Assembly: GCA_914767715.1 (NCBI GenBank)
Contig: OU612067.1
Span: 558,001-622,000 of the forward strand
DNA: 64,000 nt
From: Membranipora membranacea
Taxonomy: Eukaryota > Bryozoa > Gymnolaemata > Cheilostomatida > Membraniporidae
Direction of reading: 5' to 3'
A program made the translations under genes and the position numbers. Position 1 is the first letter of the stretch. Each line of letters begins with the position of its first letter. Positions 54,401 through 64,000 of the stretch are shown here, piece after piece. The notes under the pieces were generated by a model. That model saw nothing but the letters and a program-made list of their open reading frames with translations. It was not told the DNA's origin and made no database searches.

Positions 54401-57400
54401 AATCAGTCTTTCAAATGTCACTCAGAATTTGGTGGTCCCTTGAATTTTGAGTTAAGTGGAGAGCACTGTAGCCACTGTCCAAACATTCGATCCCTGCGAT
54501 TACTCATTTACCTATGTATTAGTTCTCCAATCCCTTCTCTGCTGTGTCGGTCAGTAGGTCGGATGATCCGCTGATTGACTTGGCTATCCTTTATTCGATC
54601 CTTTATGATTCTTGCTTTGCTTCATTCTACTATTGGAATGTTCTATGTCCATACAGGGAGATTTTCTTCCGTCAACCGTCGATATTAAATATATAGGTTT
54701 GTAAGTCTGGTGTACATAATTCTATATCTGAAAGCAGCTGGTCTTCTCTTAACTGTGGGCTTGTGGTCACTCACATTACTACGTCAAAGTGATGATAAAA
54801 CTGGGATCAATAAGTTAGACACTAACTCCTCACTGAGATATACCCCATTCATGATACACATATCTTTATAGAAAGCAGTGATCCTCCTATTTTGTCCAAA
54901 TTCTTTGTTAAATTGAGGGGTTGCTATGTTGAGTGAGCCTCCTACTAATAGAACTCTCAGATTGAAGAACCAGTGACATAAGGTGGATCACTTCCTCCAG
55001 TGAAGTGATTCTGTGGTGCCTTTGGACTGCGAATACTAACTGTCTCAATAATTAATTCAGCTGCTTCATTAGCTCTCTAGGTTTTATTAATTGTTTGGCT
55101 AAAAGAAGCTGACGCCTTGCAAGTTTGCTTTTTGTTGGCACCAGAACCTTCACCAAACAAAGTGAAATACGCAGGGAAAATGAGCAATAATCATCTTTTT
55201 TTGTCTAATTATTCAACTCAAAGATCCCCTCGAACACAAGATGTTTCCCTCTCTGACCTTGCAAGGTCATAGCCAATGATGGCAAAATGATCAAGTTAGA
55301 GATGTTTCAACAGCTGCATGACACTATTCTGGTTCTGTCATCACGGTGTCACATAGTTTGCACCTGCAGTTATTGGACAGGGAATGAGCCATTCCCTGTA
55401 TTAACCTTCCAGGCACAGGTGACCATCTGCACATGAGATCAATAACTGCAACACAAGTTACATCCTGGAGATGCAATAATATACTGATGAATACAAATAT
55501 GATGGGTTATTATTACTGGAACACCAGCTGCTGTAATTTTGGGTGCCCTTCCAAACCCGTTGTTGATCAAGTTCTATATAAGAGGTACTAGACCTGATAG
55601 GGACGTTACATTCAGCCTAAACATAGAAGATTTATCAAAAAGAAGAAAATTCATGTTTAGATAGATCTACTATCTCTATCTCTATCGGTTGTTATAGTTT
55701 AATTATTGGTTATGTAGTGTGGAAAGAAGAGCCCAGATTATTTGCCATGATGCTTGGTAAATATTTATGTACCCTATAGAGATCAGTTCCTGGCCCCAAA
55801 AATGCACAGTATCGAGCTCGTGTCACTTTCAGCACTAATAAGGACTAATATTGAACATGAGACCAGATTTGTCTGACAGACACATATTTAGTCCTTTCCC
55901 AAGACTAAACATGGGCCACGAACTAACAGCTAACTGTCCTGTTAATGCAATGTCATGAGTCCGGTGACGGGTAGCAACATAGAACAAATACCGAGTAGGA
56001 TAGAGGGAAGTCACATGGTTTAATTATCTTCATCACAACAGTTTCCTTATAAGCCGCCGAGTATTCAGAGCCTGGGTATCACATGATGTATAAATATGGG
56101 TATATCCTTATCGCTCGCTCGACACATATCATATCCTTATATCCCAGAGAGTTATTATATATATTATATAGTATATAATATCTCTACGTTATATCCTCTG
56201 GTGATTGGTTAACACAATATAACGATGACTGATATGTGTGTTTAGCTGCTAGAGATAATAACGACATGTCTGGTGGCTGGGTAGTGTCCCACATAGCTGG
56301 TGAGGGAGAAATTTTCTCTATCACTTATATATACTGCTGTCCTCGATAACTCTTTTATCATGATTGTGAATTAAAATTTCTTTATATCTTTTCCTTCAGC
56401 TCGTACTTCGTTCTTATAAAACGTTTTGAGACCAATTTCTTACCCTACATTAGGAAATACTCTCACAAAAATACTGGCTTGATGAAACGTATTGCAAATA
56501 TCTCAATCTGAAACTGAGTTTGCAATACTGGCTAATAATTGACCATTATTTTGCCTACCCCTCATCCTAACACTGAGTATCAATATTATACAGCTCACAG
56601 ATTTGAGTATCTCAGAGGTTACGGTAAACATAAGATAAATAAGAGGAGTGCTGCTAGACTGGTAGCTCAGGACGCTGAGTTCATCAAACCAGCTCATGAT
56701 CTCACACCACATGAGGTGATTATAGCATATATAGTCTGAGAATAGTTCTACGATAGTAGTAGTCTGTAAATTTACCCTCTCCTCTCGTTGGTGACGCATC
56801 AATAATTCAGAGGTAGTATGCTCGAGGATCCTCATAAGCTAATTGTAGAAGGGCTTTGTGCATGTACTTGTAGAATGTTGTTTGACGTCATTATGGAAAA
56901 AAACAGATGGCAGTCAGTGGTTTGAATAAGCAATCATATCTCAGACTATTATATTTATAGTTTATGAAATATGCTGTTAATCTTCATAAATCTCAGGATT
57001 AATCCTGACACTGACAGCTGAAAATTTAATAAACTCTATAAATAAACTTTATAGTTTTATATTATTAGCGATATTACTATCTCTGGATTGTTGTAGTTGT
57101 TTGTGGAGCTGGATGAGCTGGTTACACAGACACACGATGAGACGACGGACTTCATGGAGTGGAAGGAGAAAGCAAGATGGATCAAGTTTGAGGAAGATGT
57201 GCTCGATACATCAGAGAGATGGGGGCGTCCTCATGTAGCCTCACTATCATTCCATAGCCTCATAGAACTCAGGCGTTTATTAGAGAATGGTAGGCTGTGG
57301 AGGAGGTTTAACACAACAATATCATGAGCAACATTCATTAAATGTTGATTTCCATAAGAAAAACATGAATAAAAGACCACACTAATAAAATGTTTATATT

Positions 57401-60400
57401 TATATATAGATATGTAGGTTACCATGGAATTACGATAGATTTGCTAAAAGCTGACCTCTGAATAGACATGTGTTTGCACACCCCCACTCTCACATAATGC
57501 TACACAAACATTCTCTCACTCAGTTTTGACCCTGACCTATTTCCAGGTTTGGTGACACTAGACGTTGAGATACATGACTATGTTAGTATGATGCAGACAG
57601 TAGTGGACCTTCTCGTCATAAGCAGACAACTCTCCGTCGCTCAGAAGGATTACGTTATGCAGGCTCTAGTACTAAGACACAGTCATCTCGATGGTAAGGC
57701 TAAGTTTAGCAGATCTAAGAGCTACGGTAACCTCAGAGGTCTAGAATCTATGTCCAGGTAAGAAATACAAGCGTTTACATACTCTTATTTAGAAAATCTC
57801 AATGAATTTTTTGTGATGTAATACAGCTTATATTCTTCTTGGCTCGGAATTTAAGTGTCTTGCTAATGTTAAGTGTACTATTATCAAGGGTCAATGAGTA
57901 AAAGGAGAAAAGATGATATTTCAGACTATGATAAGCAGATGATGGCAGTCATGGACACTTTTTATGCATCTCTTTTCATCCTTTCCCAGAGTAGATTAAA
58001 AAATGGTTATCATTTAGCTTTGTCAATTCATGTAAATAGTAGGGAGAATGTCGAAAGTCATTCAGAAAACAGCTGTGATGAGTGAGTTGAGCTATTTTGA
58101 TCACAGGTCTTGGCGAGTGCTATTTTGACGTATATTCTTGTGCTTTTCGCTGTCGCGCTTAGTCAATTTTCAACCTCCATGGTTGTCGTTTCATTGCAAT
58201 CTCAAACTTGATGGCCTCAAATCATCAACGTGGAAGGCAACCTTCAAAACTCTATGGCTGCTTTCTAGCTGGTCTTCTTGTTGCATCATCAAACGTATTC
58301 AGTCATTTTTTCCTAGTGCTAAATAAAGGGACTGAGTAGGAAAATTACCTAATTCTTAATATGATAGTATCCCAGTTGGAAACACATATAATATATTATC
58401 TAAATATTATATATGTTTATGCTCTGTTCAGCATGTTACTTGATTTTTCTTGCTTGCGTGCGATGATGACTGTTATACATCTCTATCTCAAAGCTTACTC
58501 TGCAAACTTCCGATATTGGGTTATGAAAAAACTGAACATATAACTTGATTATGTTTATTAGCGCACTGAAGCAAACAAGGTAACAACAGAATAAGCTCAG
58601 TTACTGATCTCAGTTATTAAGCTGAATGTAATACTGATAATATTACACTATAAGTAATGTTTGTTGTTATTTATTGCACCCAATCAAGAGAGTCTGGTTT
58701 TGTTTAACATTAATCATTACGTCACATTACGTTCTTTCCTACCTGTTTGAGTTATCTATGTGTATATCATATACAAGTCCAAAGTCTCCGGTAATGTCTG
58801 TGTGCAAAATAACTTTTTACTATGCATTTTCAAGTTTTGGCTAACTTTAGAGTCGCCCTTCCTGCTAATAAGCCTTTAGAGGGAAGACAACCCCTGTTTC
58901 TCAAACTGACACTTGTGTAAAGTAAAGTACACCAGATATTTGCCTGAAACCCTCCACATCCAATTGAACATAAACATGTATATTCACTTGTAGGCACTCA
59001 AAGTATACACATATATTTGGGAATTCTAAGAACACCACGATTCACTCGTCACACCACAAGCACAAAGGAAACGATACAACTACAGCTCTCGATCAGGTCA
59101 ATCTCACCATGCCACTGGTATGTCTTACTCTTATAATATATTGGTGTAAATAGTTATGAATTATTTATGATTTATTGTCTTTTGGCTTTGATAATGACTC
59201 ATATTGGCTGTGACCAAATATTCACTTACCTACCAAACCCATTGTGATGTTGCTGTATATAAAAATTCAACAACCCTGTAAGCTTGTAGCAGTTTGCAGT
59301 TTAGAGTTGGGGAGTGTCTATTCCCATGTCCAGAAAGGCTGAGCAAACAAACCACTAGTCCATTGCTCCCGTTAATACTCAAACATTTGATTATAGGACG
59401 AGGCGGGTAATCCCCTTATCAGACGTAACTCTCGATCTTATGATCAGAATATGGACAGAGAACAATACAACATGGAGCTGCTGAAGAAGATTCCAGAAGG
59501 ATCCGAGGTGGCCTCTGTACTCGTAGGTTAGTATACATAAAGGCCTGTTTAGAGTCAGGATATCAGGGGATAGATGTTTGAAGATAAGACAAACCTTAGC
59601 AAGTCAAACCGCCTTGTGACATAGATGTTTGGTTACTGAGGTATCTCTTAGACACTCTCTTGTGTCATGTAGAGAATTTACTGTATATATATTTCTGTAT
59701 GACCTTCAAATTTTGATTATCACATCTGTGCCCAGGGATGAAATACTTCACTGTGATGTGTATGTCTGAATACAGTTATATCGCGTCTCATTCCCTTTAC
59801 TTTCCATCATATAATTTGTTACTATGCTCACAGGTACTCTGAAGGATCTGGAGAAGCCATGCGTTGTATTCCTGCGCTTATCTCAGGGTGTCATGTTAGA
59901 TCATGTAGCTGAAGTACCTCTCCCTGTCAGATTTCTATTTGTGTGTATCGGACCAGCCCTAGATACTGTGGAGTACCTAGAGATTGGACGATCTCTATCA
60001 ACTCTCATGTCTAATAAGGTGAGGATATGTAGGTGTATCATACTTGTCTGTACGACTGTACAGCTATGCTACATATCTATAGATGTCTGTATGAATGTCT
60101 GTCTACTGTACTGTACTGACCAACTAATTCTAGGGGATCCGTAACTGATCTATAGACTTGCACAAAACAGTTGCACAGCTTGCTTATAAATATTACCGCC
60201 ACACTATGTTTGCCATGGTAATTGACATGGAATCGGGGTTAGGCCAAACATTGTGTTCCCAGTAGCTTTCACATATCTCGTGTTATTCAGCCGTTCAGAG
60301 AGGCAGCTTACGGAGCCAGAGATAGACAGTCTATACTGACAGCTATGAATGCATTCCTCGATGATTCTATGGTGCTGCCGCCCGGTGATTTCGATAGAAA

Positions 60401-63400
60401 GACTCTGCTGCCCATCATGCATATGGCTAAGAAAAAACTGAAACAGAGACGAGAGAAAGAGAAGGCTCTCAGAGAGCAACAAGGTAAAGTATCTCCATAA
60501 TGGTACATCTATTTATGAGACTGACTCCACTGATTGTTTGTCCAAGTGATTAATTATCAGTCTTCTATTATTATAAGGCTAAAGCACTGGTACTACAAAG
60601 GAAAACACGCTCAAAAAACTCGAGACTAACAACAGCTAGAAACCGACTTCAACAGTACACCAGAGAGAGGAAGTCTCAATGGTGGGAAGAGAAAGCAGAA
60701 GCATTGCAACAGGCAACAGATAGAAACGATATGAAGGCATTTTATAATGGCCTTAGAGAAGTTTACGGGCGACAAAAGAGAGGAACTGCCCAGCTTTTCG
60801 ATGTGGATGGAATCACGATACTCAAGGAGAAAGATCAGACACTAAATAGGTTTGCACAGCACTTCGATCAGCTGTTAAATGTTGAAGGATCTGTGGACCC
60901 GCTTGCTCTAGACAATCTCCCGAATCTACCTCAAATTAACAGCTTGGATGAGACACCAATGTTTGAGGAATTACAGGATGCAATAATGGCAACCAGGGAA
61001 AACAAGGCACCTGGTGGATGTGGTATACCAGCTGAGGTTTGGAAATACGGTGGTACCAAGCTTAAGGAGAGACTCTACAACCTGATTGTTGACATCTGGG
61101 AACATGAGTATATGCCACAGGACTGGAAGGATGCTAATATTGTGCCCATCTTCAAGAAGGGGAGCAGGAAAGAGTGTGGCAACTACAGAGGAATTTCACT
61201 TCTGTCAATTGCTGGAAAGATTATGGCTCGCATAATTCTCAACAGATAGAATGATAAGATTACTCGACATGTCCTGCCTGAGACCCAATGCGGATTTCGG
61301 AACAACCGAAGCTCCATGGATATGGTATTCAGCCTCCGGCAGATCCAAGAGAAGTGCACAGAACAGAACCTGGAAATGTACGCTGTCTTCATAGACTTCA
61401 CAAAAGCCTTTGATACAGTGTCAAGAGAAGGGCTCTGGCTAGTACTGAAGAGGTTTGGATGCACAGAAAAAGTTATCAACTTGATAAAGACACTTCATAA
61501 TGGAATGCAGGCTAAAGTAGTCCAAAGAAGTGAAGCCTCAAATCAGTTCGCAGTCACAAAAGGTGTAAAGCAAGGATGCGTGCTGGCCCCGACATTATTT
61601 CCACTGTACCTTACTGCTATGCTTGATGTTGCCTTCAGAAATGTGAAGGAAGGGATCTACATACAGACCAGATGCGGGGCAGACTTATTCAATGTTTCAC
61701 ATTTTAAGGTAAAAACTCGCACCACCAAATATCTAGTCAGAGAGATGCTTTTTTGCTGACGACAGTGCATTGGTGGCCCATAATGCCTCAGAGAGGCAAC
61801 TGCTTGTTGACAGATTTGCTAGAGCTGCTGCCCAATTCAGCCTTAAGATCAATATTAAGAAGACAGAGTGCTTGTACCAACCTATCAAACTTCTACAGCC
61901 TCAACCTGAGCCTGAGGTCATCACCATCAACGAAGAGCTTCTAGTGCAAGCCACTAACTTCACCTATCTTGGAAGTACTATGTCGAGCAATGCAAAGCTA
62001 GACAAGGAGTTACAAAATAGGCTTGGCAAGGCAAGCACAGCTTTTGATAACCTACGTCAGAGGCTGTGGAATAACAGGCATGTCTCTACCAGGGCCAAAT
62101 GCAAAGTCTACAGAGCGGTGGTACTGTCGACACTCCTTTATGGAGCTGAAGCCTGGACTATATACAAGGTAGGGGTCAAAATGCTACACGCCTACATGAT
62201 GAGGCAGCTGAGGGACATTATGGGTATCAAATGATATGAAAAGATCACCAGTGATGAAATCCTAAGCCGTGCAAACCTACCATGGATGGCGGACATCCTT
62301 ATAGAGAAAAACCTGAGATGGTTAGGCCATGTACAAAGGATGGAGAATGACCGGCTTCCTAGACAGCTGCTGTACTCACATAGAGAGAGAAGAAAACGTT
62401 CCATCTTCTGCATTTCATCAAAATTGCTTGAAAGAAAAACATTTCATTTGCTACTGAAACCAATCACTTAAATTCACATATCCTCTACGTAATGTGATAT
62501 TAAATGTATACTGATAATTATATGATAGGAGAGATGTCAGGTGATGGAGATGGTGACGGGGGAGATAAATCTAAACCACCTGATGATCCGCTCGGTAGAA
62601 CAGGGAGAGCCTTCGGTGGTGAGTAGATTCATATCTCTGTGTCTGTAGACTTGTCATCATGTCTTAGTTTGCATCTGTGTTTTGGACATGATTGGCTAAA
62701 TAACAGATGTTTACTTGTATCATAAATAGTGTGTCATCTTTTTATAACACCCACCAAAAAATCCACTCACAATCCAAAACTGGTCTGTTCACTTCGAAAA
62801 TGTACACTACCTAAAGGTGAACGGCTTTATAATATTGAAATAAGTATCTGAGTTGTCTACTCATATGTAACATGTTATTTTGGATAGATAACTCCAAACT
62901 TGTGAATTATTAATTCCAAAAAAACTCAATTCTAGCACTGATGTGGATTTGAAATGATTTGCCAGAATAATACTATTAGAATCTTATCGAAATACCGCAA
63001 ATGCGCGCAAGGAGTTGATCCCCTTCATTGGCGTATCATGAAATATATAATGATGATGCTATATACTGATGCCGCTCATTATAGGATCAGAGCTTTTATT
63101 GTTAGATAATTGCTTCGCTCACAACACAGGGAAAAGCTATAATAAGACTGCTAAAGATTTTGGTGGTTATCTCTCACCTCAAACTCTCAAATTTTTTACT
63201 AAAACACACCATCCAGCAATAGTTACAAATGAATTTAAGTATTGCCAAGATGTCCTTCTCTAAGCTCTGCTTTTATTTCAACTAGAAGTTTTACACGACA
63301 AATCAATCCAATGCTTTACCCCATATTTGATAGTTTTATTAACAAGGCATCTTCTAACTGAACATGGCCCGAGATAGGGCCATTTTAGGAGTATTTTAAT

Positions 63401-63790
63401 AGATAACTCTGGCTTCTCTACAAATGCGAGTAAATCTTTCGCCTTTTACTAAAGATTTCCGTGCAGAGGAACATTACAATGAGTCTATAGACTAATTTTT
63501 AACACCCTCCACTGGAGGGTAATATACTAATTAATAAAATTGTACAAATGGCTCCTAGTGTAACACACTAACATGTCATTGCCTGCTCGTTTGGAAACAT
63601 TAAAGGTATAGATGTGATAAGAGTGTTAGTATGTGACATTATATTGTAGGATTGGTAAATGACATAAAGAGGAAAGTACCACACTACATGAGCGATATTA
63701 AGGATGGGCTGAATGGTCAGGTGTTCGCCACCTTCGTATTTATCTACTTTGCCTGTCTCTCTCCAGCCATCACATTCGGAGGTCTCTTAG
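45451..63790 (+). CDS. SLC4: SLC4-family bicarbonate transporter, 5' part (21 exons; continues off the window)
   Basis: Exons: 45451-45471, 46561-46726, 48533-48699, 48949-48966, 49375-49458, 50694-50895, 51196-51405, 52300-52404, 52809-52964, 53206-53356, 53800-53975, 56246-56299, 56594-56715, 57097-57289, 57547-57757, 58994-59117, 59397-59526, 59834-60018, 60291-60483, 62529-62618, 63650-63790. All phases close, giving about 966 codons so far. The cytoplasmic domain starts near residue 540 ([10 protein letters not shown]) and includes [47 protein letters not shown] and VLPPGDFD. Exons 20-21 give [26 protein letters not shown] and the first membrane segment ([13 protein letters not shown]). 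SLC4 proteins move HCO3-, often with Na+, across the plasma membrane. KFEEDV favours the Na-coupled branch; [16 protein letters not shown] is also AE-like. The region before [10 protein letters not shown] (about 540 residues) is unusually long and low-complexity. The start is the first ATG with a good donor; an internal promoter is possible. Confidence 0.92.
48201..48217. repeat. Poly-G tract of 17 in an SLC4 intron
   Basis: This is an uninterrupted run of 17 G in the intron before the exon at 48533. The length is assembly-sensitive. Confidence 0.9.
60575..62420 (+). mobile_element. Decayed non-LTR retrotransposon in an SLC4 intron, sense orientation
   Basis: It begins inside the linker before RT (about 60.58 kb), so it is 5'-truncated. 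RT blocks: [69 protein letters not shown], the catalytic [10 protein letters not shown] and [20 protein letters not shown]-terminal region ([20 protein letters not shown]) reaches about 62.4 kb. Breaks: TAG at 61247-61249, a frameshift just before the FADD codons (about 61750), and TGA at 62232-62234. The pattern is of the RTE-like/'craniofacial development protein 2-like' type common in invertebrates; the clade is not certain. Its 3' end is only about 100 bp from the exon at 62529. Confidence 0.88.
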
Positions 63791-64000
63791 GTAAGTTTGT
63801 ATCTTATAAAGTTCAGTAGGGTAGATCGGGATTCTAAATACAAACTTCTGTGTACCGCATTCATTTGGCTTCAAAAAATTTGCTTTGAAATGATTCACTG
63901 AATATCAATGATATATATCCGGTATAAGAGAGGCTTGAAAAGACTAGCGAAGATAGCGTCAAATTTATTGTTCCATATTCAGACTTGCAGTAAGATTTTT

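Noticed and set aside
57873-58085. ORF of 70 codons in the intron after SLC4 exon 15
   Set aside because: It does not join in phase to the neighbouring exons, which already splice directly to each other. There is no domain.

Overview
This is a 64-kb piece of an AT-rich, intron-bearing animal nuclear genome. The evidence is spliced genes with GT-AG introns of about 0.1 to 4 kb, metazoan families (syntrophin, Ly6-type three-finger proteins, an SLC4 bicarbonate transporter, a RING/beta-propeller gene, RPA2) and decayed non-LTR retrotransposons of several clades. No bacterial operons, CRISPR arrays or viral genomes are visible. The species cannot be fixed from sequence alone. An early-branching or other marine invertebrate is plausible, but that is inference.

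Layout. 1-0.9 kb: a possible terminal exon pair of a gene off the left edge. 1.5-6.0 kb (+): a five-exon gene for a secreted, probably GPI-anchored protein with two three-finger (Ly6/uPAR) domains, each with all ten cysteines. 6-12 kb: mostly non-coding, with an unassigned 120-codon ORF and two copies of a repeat that carries a tRNA-Asp piece. The left copy keeps the 5' half and the right copy the 3' half. 12.1-15.0 kb (-): complete seven-exon RPA2. 16.7-23.6 kb (-): complete six-exon syntrophin, with a 54-unit 9-bp minisatellite in one intron. 25.3-26.8 kb (+): a broken CR1/Jockey-like LINE. 27.5-33.8 kb (+): a RING plus NHL-like beta-propeller gene with reading-frame problems; its last intron holds two foldback elements with long inverted termini. 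34.8-41.45 kb (-): one decayed L1/Tx1-type LINE, interrupted by a CR1/Jockey-like LINE fragment and by a hAT-like transposon with an 8-bp target duplication. A GC-rich tandem array lies just upstream of its 5' end. 43.9-44.8 kb (-): two tentative exons of an unknown gene. 45.45 kb to the right edge (+): 21 exons of an SLC4-family gene, whose membrane domain lies mostly outside the window. A decayed LINE sits in sense orientation in one of its introns.

The genes look like independent housekeeping and cell-surface genes, not a co-regulated cluster. RPA2 acts in nuclear DNA replication and repair. Syntrophin is a cytoplasmic adaptor of the dystrophin complex. The double three-finger protein and the SLC4 transporter act at the plasma membrane. 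All exon coordinates were derived by hand from splice sites, reading phase and family resemblance. For RPA2, syntrophin, SLC4 and the three-finger gene the phases close exactly at every junction, which is strong internal support. No database search was run.
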